Part shown: one piece after another, positions 9,625 through 19,405 of the stretch | Numbering within the stretch: the stretch's first letter is position 1 | How the letters are laid out: every line of letters starts with the position of its first letter | Assembly: GCF_007989825.1 (NCBI RefSeq) | Contig: NZ_BJUA01000010.1 | Span: 62,001-126,000 of the forward strand | DNA from: Cellulomonas persica | GTDB lineage: Bacteria; Actinomycetota; Actinomycetes; Actinomycetales; Cellulomonadaceae | Length of the DNA stretch: 64,000 nt | Reading direction: 5' to 3' | Made by a program: the position numbers and the translations under genes | The notes under the pieces: model-generated | What the model was told of the DNA's origin: nothing | What the model saw: only the letters and a program-made list of their open reading frames with translations | Database searches by the model: none

Positions 9625-11261
9625 GCGACGTGACCGACGCCCAGGGTCACCGCCTGGACCAGATCCGCCTCGTCGGCATCAGCGCGACGGGCTACCACGG
9701 GGTGTTCGAGCACGAGCGTCGCGAGGGGCAGACGTTCGTCGTGGACGTCGTCGTCCACCTCGACACGCGCCGGGCCGCGGCGCGCGACGACCTGGCGCAC
9801 ACGCTCGACTACGGCACGCTCGCGCAGCAGGTGGTCGCGGTGATCGAGGGTCCGCCGGCGGACCTGATCGAGACGGTCGCGGAGCGCATCGCCGCGACGG
9901 TCCTCGCGGACGGCGCGGTCACGGCCGTCGACGTGTCCGTCCACAAGCCGCAGGCGCCCATCACGGTGCCGTTCGGCGACGTGGTCGTCGAGATCCGCCG
10001 CGACCGCTCGAAGCTCCCCGCGGCCGAGCCGCACCGGCCGGAGCCGGTGACGCGCGCGCCCGCGCCCGCGGGTCCGCCGCCGCGCACCGCTGCGCTGCCG
10101 ATCGGCACGGTCGAGGTGGCTGCGGCGCCGGCCGGCCAGGGCTCGCCGGCCGCCGCTGAGCCCGCGCCGGCGCCCGCTCCGCTGCACGCCGAGCCGCCCG
10201 CGGCACCGCCCGGCGCTCCCGCCGGGGCTCCGGCCGCCGCCGGGTTCGGCGCGACCCCGATCCCCGCGCCGCTCGTCGACCCGGCCGCGGCCGCCGCGGT
10301 CGGCCCGCTCGGTGCGGCCGCCGTCGCACCGCCGCTCGTCCCGCTGCCGCCGCCGGGTGACGTCGTCACGCGCGGACCCCTGGGCGGTGACGTGCAGGTG
10401 CACCCGGCCGACGAGCAGGTCGGCTCGTCGCTGCCGTTCCCGTCCGGTGACGCGACGCAGGTGGTGGCGCCGTTCGAGCCCGACGCGACGCAGGTGGTCT
10501 CGTCGATCCCGTTCGAGCCCGACGCGACGCAGGTCATGCCGTTCGGGCCCGGCGACGCGACCCAGGTGGTCGCCCCCGTGCCGCTCGACGGTGGGCACGA
10601 CGCAGGGGACGTCGACGGCGCCGACGACGGCGTGGTCGAGGGCGAGATCGTCACGGACCGGCTCGACGAGGTGCCCGACGGCCCGGTCGGTGCGGTGCTG
10701 GCGCTCGGGGCGAACCTCGGCAACGCGCAGGAGACCCTGCGCACGGCGGTCGGCGACCTCGACCGCACGCCGGGCATCGACGTGATCGACGTGTCCCCGC
10801 TCGCGCGCACCGCGCCGGTGGGCGGGCCCGAGCAGCCGGACTTCCTCAACGCGGTCGTGCTGGTGCGTACCACGCTGTCGCCGCGTGACCTTCTGCGCGC
10901 GACGCAGGCGGTCGAGCAGCGGCACGGCCGCGAGCGGACCGAGCACTGGGGCCCGCGCACGCTCGACGTGGACATCGTCGTGTACGGCTCGGTGCTGGCG
11001 GTGACCGACGACCTCGAGCTGCCCCACCCGCGCGCGCACGAGCGTGCGTTCGTGCTGCAGCCGTGGGCGCAGGTCGACCCGGCCGCGGTCCTGCCGGGGC
11101 TCGGCGGCGGGCCGGTCGCGGCGCTCGCGGCGACGGCACCCGACCGGGAGGGCCTGCGCTGGCTCGCGCTCGACTGGCTGACTGCGCCGGTGCCCGCCGC
11201 GCAGTGGGAGGAGCCCGCGGAGAACGACGCGCAGGCACCACCGGCGGCGCCGGAGGCCTGA
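9621..11261 (+). CDS. folBK: Bifunctional dihydroneopterin aldolase / HPPK with a long repeat-bearing linker
   Basis: Residues about 8-125 are dihydroneopterin aldolase (FolB; RLVGISATGYHGVFEHER, LDYGTLA). Residues about 355-520 are hydroxymethyldihydropterin pyrophosphokinase (FolK; LGANLGNAQETL, RTEHWGPRTLDVDIV, LPHPRAHER). Together they perform the two steps before FolP. Between them is a linker of about 225 residues, Ala/Pro-rich and then acidic, with four DATQV units at residues 277, 288, 301 and 312. Such T-Q motifs in acidic context resemble substrates of PknB-type kinases, but that is inference. Start GTG 9621 has AGGAGG at 9611-9616. A C-terminal tail after residue 520 is also Ala/Pro-rich. 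Confidence 0.92.
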   Translation: MSDVTDAQGHRLDQIRLVGISATGYHGVFEHERREGQTFVVDVVVHLDTRRAAARDDLAHTLDYGTLAQQVVAVIEGPPADLIETVAERIAATVLADGAVTAVDVSVHKPQAPITVPFGDVVVEIRRDRSKLPAAEPHRPEPVTRAPAPAGPPPRTAALPIGTVEVAAAPAGQGSPAAAEPAPAPAPLHAEPPAAPPGAPAGAPAAAGFGATPIPAPLVDPAAAAAVGPLGAAAVAPPLVPLPPPGDVVTRGPLGGDVQVHPADEQVGSSLPFPSGDATQVVAPFEPDATQVVSSIPFEPDATQVMPFGPGDATQVVAPVPLDGGHDAGDVDGADDGVVEGEIVTDRLDEVPDGPVGAVLALGANLGNAQETLRTAVGDLDRTPGIDVIDVSPLARTAPVGGPEQPDFLNAVVLVRTTLSPRDLLRATQAVEQRHGRERTEHWGPRTLDVDIVVYGSVLAVTDDLELPHPRAHERAFVLQPWAQVDPAAVLPGLGGGPVAALAATAPDREGLRWLALDWLTAPVPAAQWEEPAENDAQAPPAAPEA

Positions 11262-11749
11262 TGCAGCGCACGCGCTGGCAGACTCTCGCGCTCGTCGCGA
11301 CCGGGGTCGCGGCCCTGACGTGGCTGGGCTTCTCGGCCCTCGCCGGTCGCGGCGGGCTGCCGCCGCAGGTGCCGTGGCTCGTGGCCGCGGTCGAGGTGAT
11401 GATCGCGGCGATCGTGTTCGTCATGGGGTGGGCGGTCCGGCAGTTCCTGCGCGGCAAGCGCCCGGACCTCGACCCGATCCGCGCGGCGCGGACCGCGGTG
11501 CTCGCCAAGGCGTCCTGCTACACGGGGGCGCTGCTCGCGGGGTGGTACGGCGGGCAGACGATCGTGCTCGTGATGGACCTGGCGACGCACGGCAACGGGG
11601 GCCGCGCGGTCGCGGCGGGGATCGCGACGACCGGCGCGGTGGTGCTGGCGGTCGTCGGGCTCGTCGTCGAGTGGTTCTGCCGCGTCCCGCCGCCGCAGGA
11701 CGACGAGACGGCCGAGGCCAAGGCGTCGCCGCAGCCCAGCGCCGGGTGA
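11261..11749 (+). CDS. DUF3180 family membrane protein
   Basis: 162-aa actinobacterial protein with four predicted membrane helices (about residues 8-28, 37-60, 83-103 and 116-139) and a polar tail. The family is nearly always found directly after folK in actinobacteria, as here, but no function is established. ATG 11261 overlaps the folBK stop by 1 nt. Confidence 0.85.
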   Translation: MQRTRWQTLALVATGVAALTWLGFSALAGRGGLPPQVPWLVAAVEVMIAAIVFVMGWAVRQFLRGKRPDLDPIRAARTAVLAKASCYTGALLAGWYGGQTIVLVMDLATHGNGGRAVAAGIATTGAVVLAVVGLVVEWFCRVPPPQDDETAEAKASPQPSAG

Positions 11750-11848
11750 CGTGCGGGGCGGAACCCACGCGCTCGCGCACCCGGTCGCGCGTCGTGACGA
11801 CGACCTCGCGACGCCGGGTGCCGGCGACGACGATGGAAGGATGACGGT

Positions 11849-12415
11849 GTGAGCACCGAACCGACGACCGCGCGCCCGCCCGAGCCGGACCCGGCATCCA
11901 GCGCGGGCACCACCGCTGCGACGACGAACGCGAGCCTGCCGTTCGAGCCGGCGGGCGTGACGTGGACCGCGGTGTCGCCGCGTCTGGCCGCGGCGCGCCT
12001 GACGACGATCGCGCTCGTCTTCGGCCCGCTCGTGCTGGTGCTCGCGGCGCTCGCGCTCGCGACGGGCGCCTCGTGGCTGTGGGTGCCGACGGGCGTCGTC
12101 GTGCTGCTCGCGCTCTGGGGTGCGGTGCTCGTCCCACGCCAGGTGCGCGCGATGGCGTACGCCGAGCGTGCCGACGACCTGCTGGTGCGCCGCGGCATCC
12201 TGTTCCGCTCGCTCGTCGTCGTGCCGTACGGCCGCATGCAGTACGTGGACGTGAGCGCGGGGCCGTTCGCGCGGCGGTTCGGCATCGCGTCCGTGCAGCT
12301 GCACACGGCGTCGCCCGCGACGACCGCGTCGATCGACGGCCTGCCGCCCGCGGAGGCGGCGCGCCTGCGGGACCGGCTCGCGTCGCGCGGTGAGGCACGG
12401 CTGGCGGGCCTGTGA
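11849..12415 (+). CDS. PH-domain membrane protein, YdbS-like (bPH2)
   Basis: 188 aa with two helices (about residues 49-88) followed by one bacterial PH-like domain (bPH2) containing RRGILFRSLVVVPYGRMQYVDV. That motif is characteristic of the YdbS/YdbT pair. In Bacillus such proteins help resistance to bacteriocins; here the role is unknown. GGAAGG 11835-11840 serves GTG 11849. It overlaps the second PH gene by 4 nt. Confidence 0.85.
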   Translation: MSTEPTTARPPEPDPASSAGTTAATTNASLPFEPAGVTWTAVSPRLAAARLTTIALVFGPLVLVLAALALATGASWLWVPTGVVVLLALWGAVLVPRQVRAMAYAERADDLLVRRGILFRSLVVVPYGRMQYVDVSAGPFARRFGIASVQLHTASPATTASIDGLPPAEAARLRDRLASRGEARLAGL

Positions 12416-13968
12416 ACGCCTCCGTCCACGACGAGCACGTTCCCGACGAGGCCTGGCGTCGCGTCCACCCGGTCACGCCCGCGCTCAAGGGCTGGAAGTC
12501 GGTGGTCGCGGTCGTCGTGATCGTCGGGTACCAGGCGGCCGACGACGTGCGCTCGGCCGCGGACCTGCTCGGCGGTCCCGGCTGGCTGATCGCGCTGGGG
12601 ATCGTGCTGCTCGTCGCGCTCGTCGGGTGGGGCTACGCGGCGATCGCGTGGCGGCACATGCGGTTCGCGGTGACCGACGAGGCCGTGCACCTGCACAGCG
12701 GCGTGCTGTTCCGCACGCAGCGGCAGGCGCGGCTGGACCGGCTGCAGGCGGTGGACGTGGTCCAGCCGCTCGTCGCTCGGCTCGTGGGGCTGGCCGAGCT
12801 GCGGCTCGAGGTGGCCGGCGGAAGCGGGTCGGGCGTGCAGCTCGCGTACCTGCGCGAGCCGGACGCGCAGGCGCTGCGCAGCGAGCTGCTCGCGCTCGCG
12901 GCGGGGCTGCGCCGGCCCACGGCCGCCACGGCACCGGCCGCGCACGCGCCGGGCACGGTCTCGACGCCCGTCGACCCGACGGCGCACGCGCCGGCCGACG
13001 TCGGCACGCCGGATGCGACGGGCTCGACGAGCGCCGCCTCGCCCGTCCCGGTCCCGCCCGCGTCGTCGATCCCCGCGTTCGAGGAGGCGCCCGAGCAGGA
13101 GGTCTACTCCCTGCCCATGCCGCGCCTGCTGGCGGCCACGCTGCGGTCCGCCACGGTCGTCGGGCTCGTCGTGCTCGTCATCGGTGCGGTCGTCGCCGCG
13201 GCCGTGTCCCGGGACCTCGGGGCGCTCGCGGTGCTGTTCCCCGCGTTCGTCGGTTTCGGCGGTGCGCTGTGGGGCCGGGTCAACGCGGGGGCGAGCTTCC
13301 GCGCGGCCCTGTCGCCCGACGGCATCCGACTGCGGCACGGCCTGACCGAGCAGCGCGCGCAGACCGTGCCGCCGGGCCGCGTGCAGGCGGTGCAGCTCAC
13401 GCAGCCGCTGTGGTGGCGCCGCAAGGACTGGTGGAAGGTCGACATCAACGTCGCGGGCTACGGCCAGGGCGAGGACGCGAGCCGCGCGACGGTGCTGCAC
13501 CCGGTCGCGACGCGCGACGAGGCCGCGACCGCGCTGTGGCTCGTGCTGCCGGACCTGGGCGTGCCGGAGCCGCGTGCACTGGTCGACGCCGCGCTGTCGG
13601 GCGTCGACGACGAGGGGGGCTTCACGCCCGCCCCGCGCCGTGCGCGCTGGGTCGACCCGGTCAGCTGGCGGCGCCACGGCGTGCGGGTCACGCGGACCGC
13701 GCTGGTCATCCGCTCGGGGCGGCTGATCCGGCAGGTCGCGGTCGTGCCGCACGAGCGCACGCAGTCGCTCGGGATGGAGCAGGGTCCGCTGCAGCGCCGC
13801 CTGGGGCTGGCGAGCTTCGTCGTGCACTCGACGCCCGGCCCGGTCGCGCCGCGCGTCGACCACCTGGACGGCCGGGTCGCGGCGGCGCTGCTCGACGAGC
13901 AGGCGGAGCGGGCACGGACCGCGCGCGCGACCGCGCGTGCCGAGCAGTGGATGCGAGAGCGGTCGTGA
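12412..13968 (+). CDS. PH-domain membrane protein, YdbT-like with repeated bPH2 domains
   Basis: 518 aa. Helices near residues 25-45 and 62-82 precede a bPH2 domain (HSGVLFRTQRQARLDRLQAV). A Pro/Thr-rich spacer follows (about residues 165-220), then two more helices (about 245-290) and two further bPH2 units ending in RSGRLIRQVAVVPHERTQSL. Three PH-like domains matches the YdbT architecture. GTGA overlap with the upstream YdbS-like gene points to an obligatory complex. Function is unknown in this group. Confidence 0.85.
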   Translation: MNASVHDEHVPDEAWRRVHPVTPALKGWKSVVAVVVIVGYQAADDVRSAADLLGGPGWLIALGIVLLVALVGWGYAAIAWRHMRFAVTDEAVHLHSGVLFRTQRQARLDRLQAVDVVQPLVARLVGLAELRLEVAGGSGSGVQLAYLREPDAQALRSELLALAAGLRRPTAATAPAAHAPGTVSTPVDPTAHAPADVGTPDATGSTSAASPVPVPPASSIPAFEEAPEQEVYSLPMPRLLAATLRSATVVGLVVLVIGAVVAAAVSRDLGALAVLFPAFVGFGGALWGRVNAGASFRAALSPDGIRLRHGLTEQRAQTVPPGRVQAVQLTQPLWWRRKDWWKVDINVAGYGQGEDASRATVLHPVATRDEAATALWLVLPDLGVPEPRALVDAALSGVDDEGGFTPAPRRARWVDPVSWRRHGVRVTRTALVIRSGRLIRQVAVVPHERTQSLGMEQGPLQRRLGLASFVVHSTPGPVAPRVDHLDGRVAAALLDEQAERARTARATARAEQWMRERS

Positions 13969-15119
13969 GCCTCGGGCCGGCGGGCGCCGCCGGCGCACCC
14001 GAGCGGCGGCCGGGACGGCTCGGCGTCGGGGTCGTCGGGGCGGGACGCGTCGGTGCGGTGCTGGGCAACGCGCTGCGCGCCGCGGGGCACCCGGTGGTCG
14101 GCGTGAGCGCGGTGTCCCAGGAGTCGCGTGACCGCGCCGAGGCGCTGCTGCCGGGCGTGCCCGTGCTGGACGTCCCGGAGGTCGTGCGGCGTGCGGAGCT
14201 CGTGGTGCTCGCCGTGCCGGACGACGCGCTCGCGGACCTGGTGCGGGGCCTCGCGGAGACCGGCGCGTGGCAGATGGGCCAGATCGTCATGCACACGTCG
14301 GGTCGCTTCGGCACGGACGTGCTGACCCCCGCGCGCGCGGCGGGCGCGATCCCGCTCGCGCTGCACCCCGCGATGACGTTCACGGGCACGTCGCTCGACC
14401 TCGCGCGGCTGATCGGCTGCCCGTTCGCGGTGACGGCCCCGGCGGCGGTGCTCCCCATCGGGCAGGCGCTCGTCGTCGAGATCGGCGGCGAGCCGACCGT
14501 GCTGGAGGAGGACGCGCGCGGGCTGTACCACGCGGCGCTCGCGCACGGTGCGAACCACCTCGTCGTGCTGGTCGCGCAGGCCGCGCAGGCGCTCGCGGCG
14601 GCGGGCGTCGACGACCCGGGCCGCATGCTGACCCCGCTGCTCGAGGCCGCGCTCGACGGTGCGCTCCGCGCGGAGTCGCCCGGCGAGCCGGGCGGGCGCG
14701 AGGCGCGGGGGAGCGGTGCGGTCGCCGCGCTGACCGGGCCGGTGCGCCGCGGTGACGCGGGGACGGTCGTCGAGCACCTCGCGGCCCTCGACGCGTTCGC
14801 GGCGCGCGAGGGCGCCCCCGACGTCCCGCTGTCGTACCGGACGCTCGCCCGCGCGGCGGAGGCGCGGGCGCTCGCGGCCGGCCTGCTCCCGCAGGACGCC
14901 GCGGCGCGGGTCCTGGACGCGCTCGCGTCTCGCACGTCACAGTCCCCGCAGGTCGCGGGCATCGATCCTGATGGTGGATCGTTGCAGTCAGAGCAGCAGC
15001 ACGTGGATCCCGCGTCCCCGGCCGGTGACGCGGGCGACGCGGGTGCCCAGCACGACGATCACGACGAGCACCACGACGACCCGCAGGACGGGCCGCCAGG
15101 CCCGCAGGAGGACGCATGA
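13965..15119 (+). CDS. Rossmann-like / DUF2520 dehydrogenase, candidate ketopantoate reductase
   Basis: 384 aa. N-terminal NAD(P)-binding Rossmann fold ([20 protein letters not shown], about residues 22-41) and a C-terminal DUF2520 helical domain, the same architecture as ketopantoate reductase-like enzymes. It overlaps panC by 4 nt and no panE is seen nearby, so reduction of 2-dehydropantoate is a reasonable inference, not shown. The last 40 or so residues form an Asp/His-rich tail ([11 protein letters not shown]) absent from the core family and possibly metal-binding. Start GTG 13965 overlaps the PH gene stop. Confidence 0.78.
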   Translation: MSLGPAGAAGAPERRPGRLGVGVVGAGRVGAVLGNALRAAGHPVVGVSAVSQESRDRAEALLPGVPVLDVPEVVRRAELVVLAVPDDALADLVRGLAETGAWQMGQIVMHTSGRFGTDVLTPARAAGAIPLALHPAMTFTGTSLDLARLIGCPFAVTAPAAVLPIGQALVVEIGGEPTVLEEDARGLYHAALAHGANHLVVLVAQAAQALAAAGVDDPGRMLTPLLEAALDGALRAESPGEPGGREARGSGAVAALTGPVRRGDAGTVVEHLAALDAFAAREGAPDVPLSYRTLARAAEARALAAGLLPQDAAARVLDALASRTSQSPQVAGIDPDGGSLQSEQQHVDPASPAGDAGDAGAQHDDHDEHHDDPQDGPPGPQEDA

Positions 15120-16006
15120 CCACCGCCGTCGGAACCCCGACGCTCGCCCGCACGCGTGCGGAGCTCGACTCCGCACTCGCCGCGGCGAGCCCGGGGGTGC
15201 CCCGGACGAGGCACGCGCGCGCGGTCGTGATGACGATGGGCGCGCTGCACGCGGGGCACCTGTCCCTCGTGCGGCACGCGCGTGAGCTCGCGGACCAGGT
15301 CGTCGTGACGATCTTCGTCAACCCGCTGCAGTTCGGGGCGGGCGAGGACCTGTCGCGCTACCCGCGCGACCTCGCCCGCGACCTCGAGCTGCTGTCCGGG
15401 CCCGGCCTGCTCGGCCCCGGAGACGTGGTGTTCGCCCCCGCGCCCGACGTCGTCTACCCCGACGGCGACCCGCTCGTGCGCGTGAGTGCGGGCGCGCTGG
15501 GCGAGACGTACGAGGGCGCGGTCCGCCCTGGTCACTTCGACGGCGTCCTGACCGTCGTCCTCAAGCTGATGCACCTGACGCGACCGGACGTCGCGCTGTT
15601 CGGCCGCAAGGACGCGCAGCAGCTCGTCGCGGTGCGGCGCATGGTGCGCGACCTGGACGTGCCCGTCGAGGTCGTGGGTGTCCCGCTGGTGCGCGACGAC
15701 GACGGCGTGGCGCTGTCGAGCCGCAACGCGTACCTGGATCCCGACGAGCGTCGTCGTGCGCTCGGCCTGTCGCGTGCGCTGCGCGCCGGTGCGGCCGCGG
15801 CGTCCGACGGACCCGCCGCGGTGCTCGCCGCGGCGCACGCCGCGCTGGCGGACGAGGACGTCGACTACGTCGCCCTCGTCGACCCCGACGACTTCACCCC
15901 GGTGCCCGACGACCACGTGGGGGAGGCGGTGCTCGCGCTCGCCGCCCGCATCGGCACGACGCGCCTGATCGACAACACGAGCGTGACGCTGGGAGGCGAG
16001 GCATGA
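15116..16006 (+). CDS. panC: Pantothenate synthetase
   Basis: Condenses pantoate with beta-alanine using ATP. Shows the nucleotidyltransferase motif [13 protein letters not shown] (HxGH), the FVNPLQF strand and the KMSKS-like region SSRNAYL. 296 aa is typical. AGGAGG lies 4 nt before ATG 15116, and the gene overlaps both neighbours by 4 nt. With panD next door, both branches of pantothenate synthesis meet here; panB is not in the window. Confidence 0.97.
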   Translation: MTTAVGTPTLARTRAELDSALAAASPGVPRTRHARAVVMTMGALHAGHLSLVRHARELADQVVVTIFVNPLQFGAGEDLSRYPRDLARDLELLSGPGLLGPGDVVFAPAPDVVYPDGDPLVRVSAGALGETYEGAVRPGHFDGVLTVVLKLMHLTRPDVALFGRKDAQQLVAVRRMVRDLDVPVEVVGVPLVRDDDGVALSSRNAYLDPDERRRALGLSRALRAGAAAASDGPAAVLAAAHAALADEDVDYVALVDPDDFTPVPDDHVGEAVLALAARIGTTRLIDNTSVTLGGEA

Positions 16007-16623
16007 CCACGCTGATGCGCACGATGATGACCGGCAAGATCCACCGGGCGACGGTGACGCAGGCGGACCTGCACTACGTCGGGTCGGTGACCGTGGACGC
16101 GGACCTGCTCGCGGCGGCGGACCTGCTGCCCGGTCAGCAGGTCGACATCGTCGACGTGACCAACGGCTCGCGCCTGACCACGTACGCGATCGCGGGCGAG
16201 GCGGGGTCGGGGCAGATCTGCATCAACGGCGCCGCGGCGCACCTGGTGCACCCGGGCGACGTCGTGATCCTCATCGCGTACGGGCTGATGTCGGACGCCG
16301 AGGCGCGCACGTACGAGCCGCACGTGGTGCTGGTCGACTCCGACAACCGGATCGTCGACCTGTCCGACGACCCCGGCCAGGTGCCGGACGAGTGGACGCA
16401 GGCTGCGGGCCTGCTGCCGAGCGGTGTGCCGTTCGCGGCGGGTCGCGAGCTCGTCGACCACCCGCACGCGGTGGACCGGGCCGCGCCGCACACGCACGCG
16501 GGGTGCGGCGTCCGGGAGCCGCACACGCACGGCCCGCACGGCACCCACGCACCTGCCGACGTGGACGCCGGTGCCGACGCCGGAGACGAGCAGGGCTCCG
16601 TCACGCACGGCGCCGCCCGGTGA
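16003..16623 (+). CDS. panD: Aspartate 1-decarboxylase with histidine-rich C-terminal extension
   Basis: Makes beta-alanine for PanC. The proenzyme self-cleaves at G27-S28 (motif YVGSVT), creating the pyruvoyl cofactor. The core ends near residue 140 with the usual [17 protein letters not shown] strand region. The family is normally 115-140 aa; here about 65 extra residues follow, rich in His, Asp and Ala ([16 protein letters not shown]), able to bind metal in principle. ATGA overlap with panC and GTGA overlap with nadB. Confidence 0.95.
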   Translation: MTTLMRTMMTGKIHRATVTQADLHYVGSVTVDADLLAAADLLPGQQVDIVDVTNGSRLTTYAIAGEAGSGQICINGAAAHLVHPGDVVILIAYGLMSDAEARTYEPHVVLVDSDNRIVDLSDDPGQVPDEWTQAAGLLPSGVPFAAGRELVDHPHAVDRAAPHTHAGCGVREPHTHGPHGTHAPADVDAGADAGDEQGSVTHGAAR

Positions 16624-18389
16624 CCACGACGGCCCCGGCGGCCGACGCCGCCGCGACGAGCCTGCCCTCGTCGGACCCGGCCACGGACGACGTCCTGCCG
16701 CGGCTCGCGACCCGTCTCGCCGCGCCGCCCGCCGGCTGGACGGTCCAGGTCGACGCGATCGTCGTCGGCTCCGGCATCGCCGGCCTGACCGCCGCGCTCG
16801 AGCTGCGCACGCGCGTGCCGCGTGTGCTGCTCGTGACGAAGGACCTGCTCGGCTCGGGCTCGACGGTGTGGGCGCAGGGCGGGATCGCCGCGGCGCTCGA
16901 CCCGGAGGACTCGCCCGCCGCGCACCTGTCCGACACCCTCGTCGCGGGTGCCGGGCTGTGCGACCCGCGCGCGGTCGAGGTGCTGGTGACCGAGGGCCCG
17001 GCGCGCGTGCGCGAGCTCGTCGGCCGCGGCGCGGTGTTCGACACGGCGCCCGACGGCCAGATCTCGCTCACGCGTGAGGGCGGGCACCACGCGGACCGGA
17101 TCGCGCACGCGGGCGGCGACGCGACGGGTGCGGAGATCTCGCGGGCGCTCGTCGCGCAGATCGAGGCGGTGCGCGACGACCCCGGCATCGAGGTCATCGA
17201 GCACGCGCTCGTGCTGGACGTGCTCACCGGCCCGCCGGACGCCGACGGCCGCCCGGGGGCGGCGTGCGGCGTGACGCTGCACGTGATCGGCGAGGGTCAG
17301 CGCGACGGCGTCGGTGCCGCGCTCGGCAAGGCCGTGATCTTCGCGACCGGCGGCATCGGCCAGGTGTTCCGCTCGTCGACGAACCCGCCGCAGGCCACGG
17401 GTGACGGCATCGCGGCGGCGCTGCGCGCGGGGGCGGCGCTCGGCGACGTCGAGTTCGTGCAGTTCCACCCCACGGTGCTGTGGCTGGGCTCGGGTGTGAA
17501 GGGCCAGCTCACGCTGGTCTCGGAGGCCGTGCGCGGTGAGGGCGCCCTGCTGCTCGACACCGACGGCGTGCGGTTCATGCCGGACGTGCACCCGATGGCC
17601 GAGCTCGCCCCGCGCGACGTGGTCGCGCACGCGATCGTGCGGCAGATGGCCGCGACGGGCTCGGACCACGTGTGGCTCGACGCGCGCCACCTGGGCGCGG
17701 ACTTCCTGCGCAAGCGGTTCCCGACGATCCACGAACGCCTGCTCGAGCACGGCATCGACCTGACGAACGACCTGGTCCCCGTCGCGCCGGCGCAGCACTA
17801 CCACTCGGGCGGCGTCGTCACGGACCTCGTCGGGCGTTCGTCGTTGCGCGGCCTGTACGCCGCGGGCGAGGTCGCGTGCACGGGCGTGCACGGGGCGAAC
17901 CGCCTCGCGTCGAACTCGCTGCTCGAGGGCCTGGTGTTCGCGCACCGCGCGGCGAAGCACGTCACCGAGCAGGTCGCGGCGGGCGCGTTGCACCAGCAGG
18001 AGCCCGTGGTGCGTGCGGGCGACGAGGCGCTGGTCGCGGCCGCGTCGCGCTCGCGGGTGCAGCGGCTCGCGACCGACGGCCCGGGCGTGCTGCGCTCCGC
18101 CGACGGCCTGCGCCGAGCCGCGGTCGGCCTGGCCGCCGTGCCCACGGACGCGCACCAGCGGCACGACGACGGTCGTCTGCTCGCCGCCCCGCAGGTCGCG
18201 GAGTGGGAGACGACGAACGTGCACCAGGTCGCGAGCGTCCTGACCGCCACCGCGCTCGCGCGCGAGGAGAGCCGCGGCGGCCACGCACGTGCGGACTTCC
18301 CCGCGACCGACGAGCGGTGGCGCGTGCGCCTGAACGCGCGGCTGGGCCACGACGGTCGCCTCGAGCTGTCCCGCACCCCGATCGACTGA
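16620..18389 (+). CDS. nadB: L-aspartate oxidase
   Basis: FAD enzyme oxidising L-aspartate to iminoaspartate, the first step of de novo NAD synthesis. The FAD dinucleotide motif [14 protein letters not shown] is at about residues 47-60. The [12 protein letters not shown] and [15 protein letters not shown] segments are diagnostic for NadB against other flavoprotein dehydrogenases. 589 aa, with a longer N-terminal leader than usual. No quinolinate synthase nadA is present in the window, although nadC follows directly. Confidence 0.95.
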   Translation: MTTTAPAADAAATSLPSSDPATDDVLPRLATRLAAPPAGWTVQVDAIVVGSGIAGLTAALELRTRVPRVLLVTKDLLGSGSTVWAQGGIAAALDPEDSPAAHLSDTLVAGAGLCDPRAVEVLVTEGPARVRELVGRGAVFDTAPDGQISLTREGGHHADRIAHAGGDATGAEISRALVAQIEAVRDDPGIEVIEHALVLDVLTGPPDADGRPGAACGVTLHVIGEGQRDGVGAALGKAVIFATGGIGQVFRSSTNPPQATGDGIAAALRAGAALGDVEFVQFHPTVLWLGSGVKGQLTLVSEAVRGEGALLLDTDGVRFMPDVHPMAELAPRDVVAHAIVRQMAATGSDHVWLDARHLGADFLRKRFPTIHERLLEHGIDLTNDLVPVAPAQHYHSGGVVTDLVGRSSLRGLYAAGEVACTGVHGANRLASNSLLEGLVFAHRAAKHVTEQVAAGALHQQEPVVRAGDEALVAAASRSRVQRLATDGPGVLRSADGLRRAAVGLAAVPTDAHQRHDDGRLLAAPQVAEWETTNVHQVASVLTATALAREESRGGHARADFPATDERWRVRLNARLGHDGRLELSRTPID

Positions 18390-18397
18390 GGACGACG

Positions 18398-19330
18398 ATG
18401 ACGCACACGACGAGCGCCACGAGCGCGCCCGCCGACCGTCCGGGCGTGCTGCCCGGCGACCCGGGTCCCGACGAGGCCGCGATCGAGCGTCTCGTCGCGA
18501 CGGCGCTCGACGAGGACCTGGGCACGGCGCCGGGCCGCGACGTCACGTCGCAGGCGACGATCGCCCCGACGACGACCGGCACCGCCGACCTGGTCGCGCG
18601 CGCCGACGGCGTCGTCGCGGGGCTCGTCGTCGTCCCGGTGGTGCTGCGACAGGTGGCCGAACGCCTCGGACTGGCCCCCGCGACGCTCGTCGTGCGCGTG
18701 CCCGACGGGACCCGCGTGGCCCGCGGTGACGTGCTCGCCGAGCTCACCGGCCCGGTGCAGCTCCTGCTCGTCGCCGAGCGCACGCTGCTCAACCTCGCGT
18801 CCCGCGCGTCGGGCGTCGCGACCCACACCCGCCGCTGGGCCGACGCCCTGGCCGGCACCGGGGCGCGCGTGCTCGACACCCGCAAGACCACGCCCGGCCT
18901 GCGCGCGCTCGAGAAGTACGCGGTGCGCTGCGGCGGCGGCACCAACAAGCGCATGGGCCTGTACGACGTCGCCATGGTCAAGGACAACCACGTCGCCGCG
19001 GCGGGCTCGGTCACGGCCGCGATCGAGGCTGTGCGCACCCGGTTCCCGGACGTCGCGATCCAGGTCGAGGCCGACACGCGCGACCAGGCGCTCGAGGCGG
19101 TCGCCGCGGGCGCCGACTTCCTGCTGCTCGACAACATGCCCACCCCGGTGCTGGCGGACGTCGTCGCCGCGGTGCGGGTGGCCGCCCCGGGTGCGGAGCT
19201 CGAGGCCACCGGCAACCTCACCCTGGACCGTGCCGCCGAGGTCGCGGGCACGGGCGTCGACTACCTCTCCGTCGGCGGCCTGACCCACTCGTCCCCGATC
19301 CTCGACCTGGCCCTCGACCTGCGCGCCTGA
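18398..19330 (+). CDS. nadC: Nicotinate-nucleotide pyrophosphorylase (carboxylating)
   Basis: Converts quinolinate and PRPP to nicotinate mononucleotide. Typical segments are LNLASRASGVAT, DTRKTTPGLRALEKYAVRCG, NKRMGLYD and VKDNHVAAAGS. 310 aa, with an N-terminal extension of about 20 residues. ATG 18398 lies 8 nt after nadB. It is the last gene of the pan-nad operon and is followed by a strong hairpin. Confidence 0.96.
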   Translation: MTHTTSATSAPADRPGVLPGDPGPDEAAIERLVATALDEDLGTAPGRDVTSQATIAPTTTGTADLVARADGVVAGLVVVPVVLRQVAERLGLAPATLVVRVPDGTRVARGDVLAELTGPVQLLLVAERTLLNLASRASGVATHTRRWADALAGTGARVLDTRKTTPGLRALEKYAVRCGGGTNKRMGLYDVAMVKDNHVAAAGSVTAAIEAVRTRFPDVAIQVEADTRDQALEAVAAGADFLLLDNMPTPVLADVVAAVRVAAPGAELEATGNLTLDRAAEVAGTGVDYLSVGGLTHSSPILDLALDLRA

Positions 19331-19360
19331 CGGCCGGGTCCGGACGCCGGAGGAGCGAGC

Positions 19361-19399
19361 ACGAGGGGCGCGTCCGGGAGTCCCGGCCGCGCCCCTCGT
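19361..19399. terminator. Bidirectional terminator between nadC and the convergent sigma-linked gene
   Basis: Perfect 12-bp stem ACGAGGGGCGCG (19361-19372) with its complement at 19388-19399, plus an inner CCGGGA/TCCCGG stem. It lies between two convergent stops. Confidence 0.8.
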
Positions 19400-19405
19400 C
19401 ATCGC

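Noticed and set aside
9276..12304. Long minus-strand open frames (587 and 831 aa)
   Set aside because: Antisense to folP, folBK and the downstream genes; no recognisable domain.
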